Shown: positions 1 to 9,944 of the stretch, piece by piece
How the letters are laid out: each line of letters starts with the position of its first letter
Numbering within the stretch: the first letter of the stretch is position 1
Origin: Chara braunii
Taxonomy: Eukaryota; Streptophyta; Charophyceae; Charales; Characeae
Assembly (NCBI GenBank): GCA_003427395.1
Contig: BFEA01000445.1
Span: forward strand, 986,064 to 1,009,581
Reading direction: 5' to 3'
Length of the DNA: 23,518 bases
Made by a program: the position numbers and the translations under genes
The notes under the pieces: generated by a model
What the model was told of the DNA's origin: nothing
Seen by the model: the letters and a program-made list of their open reading frames with translations, nothing else
Databases searched by the model: none

Positions 1-74
<74 letters not shown>
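1..74. repeat. (AG)n microsatellite at the window start
   Basis: Uninterrupted AG dinucleotides for 74 bases, starting at the first base of the window. Confidence 0.98.
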
Positions 75-78
<4 letters not shown>

Positions 79-176
79 TTTCGCAGATGGCTTCATCCGG
101 ATAAATCTGGCAGCAATCTTATGTTATTTAGTCTGATCGAACACAACAAGATTGCATCCGGATTCATCCTTGAATG

Positions 177-180
<4 letters not shown>

Positions 181-214
<34 letters not shown>
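181..214. repeat. (GT)n microsatellite
   Basis: Seventeen uninterrupted GT units. Confidence 0.97.
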
Positions 215-215
<1 letters not shown>

Positions 216-334
216 CATACAGGCGTTCATATGCTTTTCAGATAAATGGATGTGCCACATAATGAGACAGAAAGGAAGAGAGACAGTAGTAGATAGAGAG
301 AGCAGACGTCCCTGTGAGTACGCTGGGCGGATGG

Positions 335-360
335 AGGTAGAGGTAGAGGTAGAGAGAGAG

Positions 361-445
<85 letters not shown>
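335..445. repeat. (GGTAGA)n grading into (AG)n
   Basis: A few GGTAGA hexamers run directly into about 80 bases of pure AG, so the dinucleotide tract probably expanded from the hexamer or the reverse. Confidence 0.95.
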
Positions 446-447
<2 letters not shown>

Positions 448-609
448 CTGGTTCCTTTACATAGGATTCTTGTTGTATCCGGTGCTGTGACCAGATACAT
501 TTCGTCTGTATTGGGACCATTACCAGTGCCGGATGCATTTGGAAGTGTCATGCAGTGGAGCAACAACTGTTGCCAAACACACCCACATACAGACACAGAT
601 GGACAGACT

Positions 610-611
<2 letters not shown>

Positions 612-671
<60 letters not shown>
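612..671. repeat. (GA)n microsatellite
   Basis: Sixty bases of pure GA/AG. It is the third such tract within 700 bases. Confidence 0.97.
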
Positions 672-674
<3 letters not shown>

Positions 675-835
675 GCAGGTATGGTTTTGTGTGTGCAGAT
701 GCGTCTGTAGCTTCACTGCTGGCTACCTGGTGGACAGCGCGGCTCCGACGCAGACTAAACATCCACGTACTCCAAACTGCGCAAATGAAGAATGAATCAC
801 AATGCAGACTGCAGCTGGGTTATACCCCCAGGGGA

Positions 836-966
836 AGGACTGGACTGGACTGGTACCGACATTGGACTGGACTGGACTGGTACCGACATTGGACTGACTG
901 GACTTGTACCGACAGTGGTACTGGACTGGACTGGTACCGACAGTGGTACTGGGCAGGACTGGACTG
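836..966 (+). repeat. Minisatellite of GGACTG / GTACCGACA units
   Basis: Four to five units alternate GGACTGGACTG with GGTACCGACA(T/G)T. Later units gain an extra GGTACT. All + frames are open across it, which explains the Trp/Asp-rich open frames here; this is not coding evidence. Confidence 0.9.
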
Positions 967-1369
967 AACCGAATGAGCACACGGCCTATGGGATCAGGCT
1001 ACGGCCTGGTCCCAAAAGTCGAACATGCAAAATAGCCAAATAGCCCTCGCTCTAGGCCAGGGCAGCAAGAGGCACGCTGGAGACAAGGTTCCCCGCATCC
1101 CAATTACTTAGTGCATTCTTGAGGACAATCATCGTGTGCAAACACCCCCCCATCCTACAAACCGATACCTCTGCGAAAGTCCAGGAGTTGCTTCTATCAT
1201 CGGACTGAGTGCGAACCAATCAGAGACTAGTGATGTAGCACCCCTGAAACGATTGCAAAATGCACATCGCCTTACCCCTCCCATCTTCTCCTGCTACTGC
1301 CATGAAAATAGTCACATCGTCAACAATCCAAAAACTGTGTTCTAACTGCCTTTCCATACCCAAGCCCTG

Positions 1370-1375
1370 AAGGAA

Positions 1376-1418
<43 letters not shown>

Positions 1419-1491
1419 GAACAAGGCTCCAATCTATTCGTGGGGAGCAGCACGTGCTGGGAACCGGGCCCAGCGTCCCATAAGGAATCTC
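1370..1491 (-). mobile_element. Short poly(A) retroposon, copy a (with near-perfect target-site duplication)
   Basis: Minus-strand copy: a long poly(T) (about 1380-1416) is followed by the conserved core (ctattcgtggggagcagcac ... cccagcgtccc) ending at 1479. AAGGAACCTC (1370-1379) and AAGGAATCTC (1482-1491) flank it with one mismatch, consistent with an aged target-site duplication. Confidence 0.8.
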
Positions 1492-1809
1492 CATTCCGCA
1501 TAAGAACAAAGAATACACGCAATAGACTGGAGCAGCTGGAGACGACAGTTAGCTGTTAGGGTGTGGTTGTATCACCCCGCCTAACAGGAAGTAGCTGGTT
1601 TGAAAAAACAAAACAAAAAAAAAAAGGGTCTTCCGAAACCTTCTTACGAGTGTCGGGACGAAACGCATAGAGGTGTTTCACCTCGATCCTCTCATGTGAG
1701 AGTTGTGTATGTCTGTATGTTTCTTACAAATTTCAAAGCTCTCCTTTTTAATTCTGTCTTCACTGCTCTTCAGACTTCAGCGTCATCGAGGGTGTGGTTG
1801 GCATCGTGT

Positions 1810-1834
1810 TTTTTTTTTTTTTTTTTTTTTTTTT
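1810..1834. repeat. Poly(T) tract
   Basis: About 25 T residues. No conserved retroposon core is joined to it. Confidence 0.9.
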
Positions 1835-1990
1835 AAGAAACACCAGTATTCACAGCTAGCAGTGTGGTTGGAACCGTCGTTGTCTGCAATTGCGCTAATG
1901 GTCTGTGTTGCCACAGCTGTCAACCCCTCCATTTTTTCTTTTTTTCTTTTTTAATAACAAAACAGTTGAAAACACCCTTCAGGCTACGAG

Positions 1991-2084
1991 GGGTGCTGAT
2001 ATGAGCAGACACCACTAGCACCATGGGGGAGGCTCCATCTATTGGTGGGGAGCAGCACATGCTGGAAAGCGGGTCCAGCGTCCC
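1991..2084 (-). mobile_element. Short poly(A) retroposon family, copy b (longer form)
   Basis: It holds the core ctattggtggggagcagcac ... gggtccagcgtccc. It extends further than most copies, with gggtgctgatatgagcagac and accactagcacc at the left, which recur in the copy at 16332-16420 on the opposite strand. Confidence 0.8.
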
Positions 2085-2441
2085 TTGTACAACATATTAT
2101 CCTCTGTGTGAAGAAATAAAAAAAGGTTAACTGCTTGCCCGCATTCATTGCCCTTGGGACCCAGGGGAATGACTGCGGAGGACAACCCCTCCTAGTAGTC
2201 CAAATGATTATCAAAGAAAAAAGTTCCTTCCTTAAATGAAAGCAAACTCAAAGGGTACTACAGGAAACAAACGACCAATTGCAGTCTTTTTTGCAGACGC
2301 TTAGCCCTCTCTTGACCTTGTGGTTTAGGATAATCTACGCTGAGTCGCTGATTTCGATGGAATCCGATATAGTAAATTAATTCTGGTGCAATCTAATCAT
2401 AACCATTCAAAAGTGACCTGCGTTTGGTTTGCTGCTTTCAG

Positions 2442-2576
2442 GTTTCACTGGGAGAAGCAAGGCACATATGACTTTTTGCTGCAAACACAGCTGAGACCAC
2501 TTAACTTGACGAAGGAGGAGAAAATAAAGGCCCGGCGATATGCAATCAAGGTGGCTCTTCCAATTGTTCGGGGAAG
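2442..2576 (+). CDS. Exon A (internal) of a vanadium haloperoxidase-like / PAP2-superfamily protein
   Basis: This is an internal exon of the split haloperoxidase-like gene. The acceptor is a pyrimidine-rich tract ending ...ctgctttcag at 2441. The donor is aag|gtgagt at 2576/2577. The exon starts on the third base of a codon and ends after the second base of a codon (phase 2 in, phase 2 out). The peptide starts FHWEKQGTYDFLL, contains an NLT sequon and ends IKVALPIVRG, then R completed by the next exon. In bacterial-type vanadium haloperoxidases, the helix ending in '..vA..i...R' directly precedes the segment encoded by exon B, and the phase match makes A-to-B splicing natural. Alone this exon is too short for family assignment, so its place rests on position, splice sites and phase. 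Stops bound the frame on both sides, so it is not an intact gene. The exon carrying the start codon was not found upstream in the window. Confidence 0.7.
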
Positions 2577-3133
2577 GTGAGTTAACAGCGATGATTTAGT
2601 AAAAATGAGTTAACAGCAATGATTCAATAAAAACTGACTGATTATTTTGGTCTCCACTCTTGTAACAAAATTCAATTTGGGCCTTCCCAAAAAGGTCCAA
2701 TAATTTTATACAATTTTGTGTCGGACTCCGAGAGTTTATTCGCAGGGGAGCGGTTCAGTTTTGTCGTGGAGAAGATGGATGGGACCGCACCTGACGTGGT
2801 CTCACTGGGATTGATTGGCCATGGGATTGGTGTGTCATCCTTCTTGGGGCATTGGGAACCAAATGAGGTACAAAACCCAGTCCCAGTTTCAAAGGAAACT
2901 TTTTGAAATAGGTTGAAAAGCTATGCTGTGGTCATTATTATGCTATATTAATAAAAGTATTAAAAGATGCGTTCGTTCATGAAAAGCAAGCGGTAAAATT
3001 GGGAGGAAAATAAACTCCGGAATCCGGATTTAATTGTTCAATTTGTGCAGACGGAAATTCGGGCGGGCGCAATGGTCAGTTGTCCGAAGACTCCGAGCTA
3101 AGTTACAAGGGTTCCAGTAGGAAAAAGGACATT

Positions 3134-3222
3134 TTACTTAGTATCCAGAAGTTTTATACTGTTTTAATTTTTAAGTTGGATTACTTAGTATCCAGAAGTT
3201 TTTTACTGTTTTAAGTTGGATT
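3134..3222 (+). repeat. Direct tandem duplication (about 45 bp unit)
   Basis: Two neighbouring copies beginning ttacttagtatccagaagtt at 3134 and 3181, both ending ttaagttgga, with a small length difference in a T-rich part. Confidence 0.92.
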
Positions 3223-5256
3223 GGCTGGGGGGATCTGAAGAGAGAACTTCAAGCCTGGGAGATGTGAAATGGTCAAGAGGGGAAGTCTTAGAGCAGGAAG
3301 AACCATTGAGAAGAGACTTTCCAACTCATGAATATGGCCTACCTCACTGGCTGTTCCAGTGGGGGGGAGGCTTGTGGAGGGCCGCGGTTTTAGGTTTTCT
3401 TGAACCTATGCACTGTGAGTCTGCCACATCTTTTAACTCTCGTAGTGATGATTGCGGCAGGATTGTTGATTTTTTTTATTTTTATTTTTTTTTCGTGCTT
3501 TTCCAAGTTCGCTGCCACAATGGTTGGAGTTGGCTTGTCTTTTGTTTTGTATTTAATTTAGCGATTGTGGCAGTGTCGTTTATAGCTGCAGTGTTTAGTG
3601 GGTGCCCCCTTGACTTTGTTGGTCGGTTCTGTCCTCAAAAGCTTACAATTAAATTTAATAAATACATCCTTCTTCATCGTACCTACGTCTGTCACTTTAT
3701 TACTTCAGTAGATCTCCTGCTATTCAATGAATTTCATCGATAATAATTACAGAGTCCTCGATTTCATGATCGACGTCTCCAGTAGAGACTGATCATGAAT
3801 TTTTAAATTCATATTAAGTAAAGGAGTGCTAATTTACTACTAAAGATGGTTTTGTTTCTGAATTTTGCGATCGTACATCTGATTTTCGCTTCAATCCTAA
3901 TTTTTAGTTCGTCAGAATTGGCACATAATTTCCTGATTCATCCCCTGATTTCGGCATTCGGAAATCAGAATTTGATTCTGATCCTTAAAACTTGATCTGT
4001 AAATTTCGCCGTTTTTTAAATTTCAAATCCAAAATGACCTCGTCGTACTCATGTTCGTGTTTGGATCCCGATATTATATAAGATCTCAAGATTCTCAAGT
4101 GTCTAAATTTGTGGTCCTTAAATGGCAATTCCTGACTTTTGAGTTTGAAATTCTTGTTGCTGAAATTCCGCCCTATAGAGCAACATATTAGGGTCCTGTA
4201 ATCACTTCGTAATTTGTATTGTAATTTTTCTCGATTTTCGCTGGTCGTGGATAGCACACCGCGATTTAGAACCGGGGGGCGGTTTTCTCCTACTTACCCT
4301 TCTGTGTTGGGGTTGCACAGGCAGGGGGGTGAGTGGTTGGCTGGGGGATACAAAGTCTCCCGCTGGTGATGGGCCTGATGGGCCTAGCTGGTAGGATGGG
4401 AATAGGGCACAGCAGCAATTGAGATGATAGCTCCACTGTAGTAAGGTTTGCGAGAGTAGGGGTAAGGGGGAAGGAGGGGTGGTCTTGGTGTGTTGTGCAT
4501 GGCCGGCGTTGGTAGGAGTTATAGAACCTGAAGTTGGGGGCCCCAGTGGCGTTTGGCAGGTCACCCATCGCCCTGCTGAGGCCGTCACGCTCAGAGGCTC
4601 AGGGGCGAACGACTCTGGCCGGCGCTGGGGTTCGGTTGTGCTGCCCTTCAACCCGAGCTAGGCCGGGGCATGAGGCCTGGTCGAAAGATCAGGCGAATTG
4701 TCGAGCCTGGGTGGAAGGCTTTCCAGTGGCTATAGGGTGGGTAGTGCTGCCCTGTAGCCTACAATGTTGGGGGTGTGAGGCTTGGTAGTCCTGGTTTCGA
4801 GGATTGGCTATGGCCGCTATGCCCAGTTCCGCTTTGACATCATCACTGACAGAAGCTATGTGCATTGTGAGTGGATTAATACCCTCACCTCTTGCAGAGG
4901 GGAAAGGATCCAACAGTTTTGTTGGATACCAACGGGGCCTGCGTTACCAACCGGGCCACCTGTGTCACCTTGTGGTTGCCTGGGCGACCCGGACGGGCAA
5001 GGGCCAGGAAACTTAGGAAAGGTCCCTGTGAAAAAAAAAGGGAAAAAATAAAAATAAAAATCCAAAAGATCCGAGAAAAACTTTTTTGGGGAAGTATATG
5101 GGAGGCGCAGCTACTGGCAAAATGCTCGACCTTTGCGTTAGCCGCCCCCCCTCCCAACGGCAGGCCCACCCTACTCCATGACCACCGCCTATTAGGACGG
5201 GGGGCAACATGCATCCCCTTAATTGTGAGAGGTGTAGCTATGCTTGCAGGCAGGGG

Positions 5257-5568
5257 CCCCCTAACAACCATTTCGTCAAAATGGACATTTTTTATTTTTT
5301 GAACGAAATTGAAACTGAGTTTTTTGGCCGAAAACTCGTCAAAATTTGCTGTTCCTGCTGGAACCCCTGGCTGTACATGGACCTAGCTTGAGACCAAGCA
5401 CCTCCAGGCAGGACTGCCTGGAGGTACCTGGTCTCAAGCTAGGTCCATGTACAACCAGGGGGTGACCCTCAGGAACAGCAAATTTTGACGAGTTTTTGGC
5501 AAAAAAACTCAGTTTCAATTTCGTTGAAAAAATAAAAGATGTCCATTTTGACGAAATGGGCTTAGGAG
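5257..5568. repeat. Long near-perfect inverted repeat (fold-back, about 155 bp arms, 2-nt loop)
   Basis: The centre is cctccaggcag-GA-ctgcctggagg (5401-5424). The arms match outwards: gctaggtccatgta, aacagcaaattttgacgag, ctcagtttcaatttcgtt and gtccattttgacgaaatgg (5541-5559) each pair with the left arm, with only small indels and mismatches. A transcript of either strand would form a hairpin of about 150 bp. It could be a fold-back transposon, a hairpin-RNA locus or an assembly artefact. Confidence 0.93.
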
Positions 5569-5612
5569 TAGTGGTAGGTAGATTATAGTGAAAGGTGTAT
5601 TGAGAGGGGGAC

Positions 5613-5630
5613 AAAAAAAAAAAAAAAAAA
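5613..5630. repeat. Poly(A) tract
   Basis: Eighteen A residues downstream of the fold-back. Confidence 0.9.
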
Positions 5631-5664
5631 CTTATGGTTCTGGCTCCTTACCATTCTGGGGAGC

Positions 5665-5753
5665 GGCAGTCCGGTTCCTATTCCACCGGCAAGTCAAAAA
5701 AATTTAGATGAGTTACACACCAAAGCTCCTCCCCATTATGGTTGGGAAGCCCG
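5665..5753 (-). repeat. Interspersed repeat shared with 11852-11940
   Basis: On the minus strand it reads ccaaccataatggggaggagc ... gacttgccggtggaat.ggaac.ggactg. The same series of blocks occurs on the + strand at 11852-11940 inside the 320-bp retroposed insertion. Similarity is clear but diverged. Confidence 0.75.
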
Positions 5754-6910
5754 AGTGGACGGCATTGATTACTCCCTTTGTGAAGGATGTACCACCCCTC
5801 GCCCCTGCCTAAGTTAGCCTATTTGCTAAATCCTTCTGGGGCTAAACTTAGACTGACTGATAAAAAACTTTTAACCCCTAAAGGTCCCCTTACTTAAAGG
5901 CCTGCCCCTTTTTGTTCCTCTCAGCCTCTTAGCTGTCAGATTTATGGTAAAAGATCTGGACGTGCATGGTGTGCCATTTGCTGTCCACTTTCTAAAACCC
6001 TAAACCCTAGGAACTTGAACTTAGGCTCTACTGGCCGCTGTGCTAATACCCTATGCTTTTGTGTGCCCTATTCTCTTTTGGATCTAGTGAACCAGGATCT
6101 TGATAATGCCGAGTTTCTTAGGGCGTCGCCGCACGAAACGAAAAACGAAACGAGTGCATCTTCCTGCAGAAAATGGCCAGGTTCCTCGGATTGCTATAAA
6201 TAGTAACGAGTGTATTTTGCCACCTTTCCTAGGCAGATGGACTCGTTTCGTCCCTTAGTCAACTTCTTCGGCTCGCTGTAACTTCTTTAAGCCCTAGGTT
6301 GTTCTGTTGCTATGCGGGGTAATTGGGCTGGGAATAGTCTACTTCTTAGGCTCGCTCTATGCGGGGTGATTGGGAGGGGAAGAGGGGAATTATGGGGAGA
6401 TCTGTGAGCTGGGGAAGGTTTTGCGGTTCTGAAAAGAGGGGTGTAGGTCTGTGGGCGAGAGAAGGAAATGTGAGGGTATTTCCTGTGATAAGGACGGGAC
6501 TGTGTTTCAGTTGGAGGGAGAGGGTTTAGTTGGTGTTGGGTATATATGGGATGTGTTGGTAGACGATGTGGAGAAGATCAGGTAGACTTAAGTTTCCTCT
6601 TCTCCTGTGATTAGTGCATGTGTGGGTGAGTTGGGTTGGGGGTTGGATTGGGGTGTGAGTTGTGCGTTGTTGGGGTTTTGTTCTTGGTTAATTGTTGAGG
6701 GCCAGATTTAATTTAACCAATTAGGGAATTTTAATCTGTCTCCTGGTTGTCCTTCGCTTGAGACTAATTTGCCACTGCCTAGCTTGCGGGTTGAGAATAT
6801 TTTAATACTTTCTTCTTTTTTGTCAGGTAGGGTCTGGATTTGCTTTAGTGTTTTTTAAACTTATTTTCCATAGTACATGTACTTCTGTTTCGATTATAAG
6901 GAGTGTTTCT

Positions 6911-7100
6911 GAGGTCCTGCTTAGCCCTGGTGCCTACAACCGCTGTGCGGTCAAGCTCACCCTATATGCAGCGATGACAGTAGGAGGGTGGTAATCGTGA
7001 GTGGTAAACACTCAGGTAGGGTTGTGGGAGTAGGCGTGCGCAAGGGAGAAATAAAGAGAGAGGAAGGTTGGGAGGGTTTCTCATATGGAATAAGGAATAA
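6911..7100. repeat. Interspersed repeat R2, copy 1
   Basis: It contains the blocks gtcctgcttagccctg, gcctacaaccgctgt, cactcaggtaggg, gagaaataa, ggttgggaggg and ggaataagga in this order. The same series recurs at 10721-10910 and 13031-13290, so this is a dispersed element of roughly 190 bp. No coding frame is seen. Orientation is unknown. Confidence 0.8.
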
Positions 7101-7556
7101 CAACCTGCCCACTTTCAAATTATTTCCCAAATTTAAAGTAAAAGATATTTTTTCTTAATTTTTAAAATTTATAAATTTTATTCTTTTATTGATGTTTGGC
7201 CTGGCCGGGCAAGTGGTCCCGGACCACAGTGAGTAGAAAGAGGCAGAGTTCTAGCCCCCAATTGGCATGCATCCTCTATCATAATGACATTGTGCAGTAT
7301 GAGTTGAGTAACTTGAGTTACATGAACTCACTTTGGAAGGACAAAGAGCCCGACGTTCATTGCACATGTTTCTTTCATGGATGATGTGGCGATGGCTATC
7401 CTACTGAATAGGAAGAGCCTCAGCCTGAGGATGTCAGATTATGAAAAGCAGAGGAGATCTTCGCCAGTTTTGAGAAGAGCTATGGCGACAAACTCCGGCT
7501 CTTGCGACGGATGATGACAGCGACACACAATTGATTTCATTGCACTTTATACAAGT

Positions 7557-7578
7557 CGGGAACCGGGCCCAGCGTCCC
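7557..7578 (-). mobile_element. Fragment of the short retroposon (copy c)
   Basis: Only gggaaccgggcccagcgtccc remains, abutting the TTAA that starts the inverted-repeat element at 7583. Confidence 0.65.
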
Positions 7579-7582
7579 TTAA

Positions 7583-7726
7583 ACCACCAGTACTTGGCCC
7601 AGCTATCGGCCGCGGAAACAAATAGAGTAGAAATGTTTCTAGTTGGATGAATTTGGGCGCTCCTGTAGTGGCCCGTACGTTTCCTAAAATCGCGCAACGG
7701 GCACGACTTTAGGAAGTATTGGTGGT
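7583..7726. mobile_element. TTAA-flanked inverted-repeat element (MITE-like), copy 1, 144 bp
   Basis: Terminal inverted repeats are ACCACCAGTACTT (left) and AAGTATTGGTGGT (right). TTAA lies immediately outside on both sides (7579-7582 and 7727-7730). TTAA duplication is the mark of piggyBac-type transposases (family knowledge); no transposase is present. Internal sequence (ctatcggccgcgga, gttggatgaatttgggcgctcc, cccgtacgtttcctaaaat) is shared with the copy at 11950-12129. Confidence 0.8.
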
Positions 7727-7739
7727 TTAACAATGTTGT

Positions 7740-7830
7740 TGTGCTCCAGGTTAGAGTGATATCCCAGTCCAACTCGCAGAAGTCACGGGTTCGAATCCGG
7801 GTAGTGAAAGTGGCAAACCCTTTTTCCAAC
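7740..7830 (+). mobile_element. tRNA-like SINE head (A-box/B-box)
   Basis: An A-box-like GGTTAGAGTG near 7749 and a consensus B-box GGTTCGAATCC near 7790 are spaced like a tRNA gene, but there is no acceptor-stem complementarity I can fold. A tRNA-derived SINE fragment is likelier than a functional tRNA. Confidence 0.5.
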
Positions 7831-7993
7831 TACCCACGGGCATACTTAGGGTAGAACGTAACTTCAGTTAAGTTACGTATTAGAGGTAGGATTCTGTTAA
7901 ATTAATGTATCTCACACTAATCACATCCAGATTCAGTCTAAGATTTGTTCGTGGAGTATGACAAATATCGAACCGGGTTATTAATAACCAATC

Positions 7994-8021
7994 CAGATTG
8001 AGGTAGTCCTACCTCAATCTG
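7994..8021. repeat. Perfect 13-bp hairpin with 2-nt loop
   Basis: cagattgaggtag - TC - ctacctcaatctg, a perfect short palindrome in the intron. Confidence 0.95.
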
Positions 8022-8615
8022 ACTGGCGTATTGAGTACTAGAAGGATCATTGTGATGGCTCTTGGATCAAGGAAGGTTGGGGAGGAGGTGATGGCGCCAT
8101 GACATGTAAAACTCTAATCATCTTCTTCTTTAAGTTCTTCTATGTTACCAACTTACCATTTGCTACTTATTTTTGTGAGCAGCCAATCCTGATGTACATC
8201 TTCAAATTGCAACCATGAGGAAATTCATCTGCCTACTGTCGTCTCTTCGGAAATAGACCACACACATGCATTGGCCTATCTAGTTGTATTCGGCCCAAAA
8301 CTGGGGTGGATAATCTGATTCAGCGCTAAAAGGACCCTGTACCTGGCCCTGACTTGGCACAGAAACTCAACCAAGTAGGGACTAAAGTTAACCACTCTGC
8401 TCAGACACAATATTACACAATGTCATTACAAAATGGCCATGCTTCGCTTCTCTTCCTCTTCTTTCTTTTTGTCTCTCCCAGCCAAAACTTTAAGGGCCTC
8501 CCCACACCACTCTCCAAATGTGAAAAAGACAAAAATGTGGTGGGTGCATCTGGTCATGTTCTAAGGGAGGTTCATTCTCATTTTGCAGATTTCGAGAGTG
8601 GTGTGGCGATGCCCT

Positions 8616-8741
8616 AAATGTTTCAACAGCTCTGACATTTTCAGTGTTGGTTGGTTGGTTGGTTGTGTCATTTTTTTAACATCAGATTCAAATGTTTGCA
8701 CAGTTTTGACATTTTCAATGTTGGTTGGTTGGATGTGTGGT
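8616..8741 (+). repeat. 74-bp-period duplication just before the exon B acceptor
   Basis: aaatgttt..acag.t.tgacattttca.tgttggttggttgg occurs at 8616 and again at 8690, only 18 bases before the acceptor at 8758. The first copy brings an extra ttttcag acceptor-like site near 8643. Confidence 0.88.
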
Positions 8742-8758
8742 TTTTCTGAAAATCGCAG

Positions 8759-9045
8759 GATAACTTCCAGTGATTATCTTTACTACCCAATGAAGGAGCC
8801 CGCACCACCCAATGGACCAGTTGGTGTCTATCAATTTACTCCTGGGCAGGTCTATATGCTTTACGGCGATGTTGGTCTACAGCCATTCTTTGCGAAAGAC
8901 ACAACATCCTATATCAGGGCGATTAGGCCGCCACCCGTACCAAGCCCCATCTACAATGCTGCCTTGAAAGAGGTCAGGGAAATTGGAGGTCTAAATGGGA
9001 GTACCCGGACGAAGGAGCAAGACGAAATTCTTCTATTTCATGCAC
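8759..9045 (+). CDS. Exon B of a vanadium haloperoxidase-like / PAP2-superfamily protein
   Basis: This is the longest coding exon, 287 nt. The acceptor is aatcgcag|g at 8758. The donor is gcac|gtgagt at 9045/9046. Phase 2 in completes the AG|G arginine codon from exon A, and phase 1 leaves the exon. The peptide opens ITSSDYLYYPM, passes through GDVGLQPFF and the proline-rich RPPPVPSPIYNAALKEV, then GLNGSTRTKEQDEILLFHA. This order matches the segment before the catalytic domain of bacterial-type vanadium haloperoxidases: 'v.PF', 'PP.l.s..Ya.al.Ev..lG', then 'Rt.eq..ia.fw'. This is family knowledge recalled without an alignment. It carries an NGS sequon. The only initiator-like ATG in frame nearby (8583) lies in repetitive intron sequence upstream of the acceptor, so it is not the start. 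Confidence 0.85.
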
Positions 9046-9180
9046 GTGAGTGCCGAACGAAAAAAAGACAAGGTAACAAAAAAAAACAAAACGCACGATT
9101 GTCGATCCCCACCCTCATCCCCGCCATGCTAGTCCTTCCACTTTAGTCTTTTCTGGTATTTAACCTTTTCTCTGAGAGCC

Positions 9181-9289
9181 AAAAAAAAAAAAAAAAAAAA
9201 AGAAACTTTTCTCAGAGGAGAGACTTAGTGCTATTTGTCATCCCTAAAAAAAGAAACTTTTCTCAGAGGAGAGACTTAGTGCTATTTGT
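9181..9289 (+). repeat. Poly(A) plus 51-bp-period tandem duplication
   Basis: A poly(A) run is followed by two identical copies of a 38-bp segment starting agaaacttttctcagaggag (9201 and 9252), each preceded by A-rich sequence. Confidence 0.93.
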
Positions 9290-9431
9290 AGAGACCGGAT
9301 ATCAACCCGGGTGGCCTAAAATCGTGTTGTAATTGCTTCTCTGAATGACTGAACGAGTGGGTGAGTGAGGATGATGTCCGTTGAAGCATTGTGACATACA
9401 TGCGGACTCCAGACAGCAAACCAGAGGGTCT

Positions 9432-9500
9432 TCTTCTTCTTCTTCTTCACCCTTGTGTTTTCCTTCTTCTGCTTCTTCATCTCTGTCTTCACCACCACCT
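9432..9500. repeat. (TTC)n-rich tract
   Basis: Imperfect TTC repeats; the Ser-rich frames over it are repeat translations. Confidence 0.85.
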
Positions 9501-9879
9501 CTAGCACCCCCGGAGGATGTTACTTCAAAAAACAAAGAGAAACAACCATGGACGCGGCAGGTTTTGAGTTCACAAAAGCAAAAAAAACTTGTGCCGGCAA
9601 AGAAAAAACGCACGACTTCGAAACTTGCAATTTCAGTCCATAAGTATTTCTTGGGCTGTGTTTGTTTTCTCAGGGAAGCTCGTCTATGTCACATGGAAGT
9701 TTGTAATGGGCGAAAATAACACGAGTGAGCAACTTTCTCATGCCATTGGCCTGAGTTTGAAAAAGGTGGTTGTAACTCAGGCCGGCAGTGGTGTCAGGGT
9801 GGCGGTTTCGTTAAGGTGGTTGTCGCATGTTTGGTACCATCCGTTCCCGGGCACCGGCCTGTCCCACCTTTTCTTTTCT

Positions 9880-9937
9880 TTTTTTTTTCTTTTTTTTCTT
9901 TTTTTTTTTTTTTTTTTTTCGTCAGTTTTTTTTTTAT
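9880..9937. repeat. T-rich tract (TTTTTTC units and poly(T))
   Basis: Long runs of T broken by single C residues. Confidence 0.9.
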
Positions 9938-9944
9938 CGCAGCC

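Larger units (their letters stand above)
1..2441. other. Non-coding upstream stretch (probably an intron of the same gene)
   Basis: No convincing exon is seen before 2442. The stretch holds (AG)n and (GT)n microsatellites up to about 670, a GGACTG minisatellite (836-966), two short-retroposon copies (1370-1491 and 1991-2084), and a poly(T) run at 1810-1834. The long open frames here only translate repeats (Ser-Leu or Glu-Arg runs). The 5' part of the haloperoxidase-like protein (signal peptide and N-terminal helices) should lie further upstream. Confidence 0.6.
2577..8758 (+). other. Intron between exons A and B (about 6.2 kb)
   Basis: GT at 2577-2578, AG at 8757-8758, phase 2 on both sides. 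It contains a 45-bp tandem duplication (3134-3222), AT-rich unique sequence up to about 4250, GC-richer sequence without recognisable genes (4250-5250), a long fold-back (5257-5568), repeat copies at 5665-5753, 6911-7100 and 7557-7830, a short perfect hairpin (7994-8021) and a 74-bp-period duplication just before the acceptor (8616-8741). The 175-codon open frame at 3216-3743 shows no family motif and I do not call it a gene. Confidence 0.7.

Noticed and set aside
93-795. Long open frames of Ser-Leu or Glu-Arg runs on both strands
   Set aside because: They are translations of (AG)n/(GT)n microsatellites, which are open in all frames; the non-repeat parts have no motif.
836-1043. Open frames with Trp/Asp/Thr-Gly repeats
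   Set aside because: Explained by the GGACTG minisatellite.
2718-2906. 62-codon frame just after exon A
   Set aside because: No splice sites or phase fit with the neighbouring exons and no family resemblance; A joins directly to B in phase.
3063-3118. Possible tRNA-like A-box/B-box pair
   Set aside because: The B-box has several mismatches and no stem pairing was seen.
3216-3743. 175-codon open frame on the + strand
   Set aside because: Second half is T-rich hydrophobic sequence; no domain, no splice context and no homologous motif recognised.
4202-4651. 149-codon minus-strand frame, Pro/Ser-rich
   Set aside because: GC-rich stretch open in several frames on both strands; no conserved motif.
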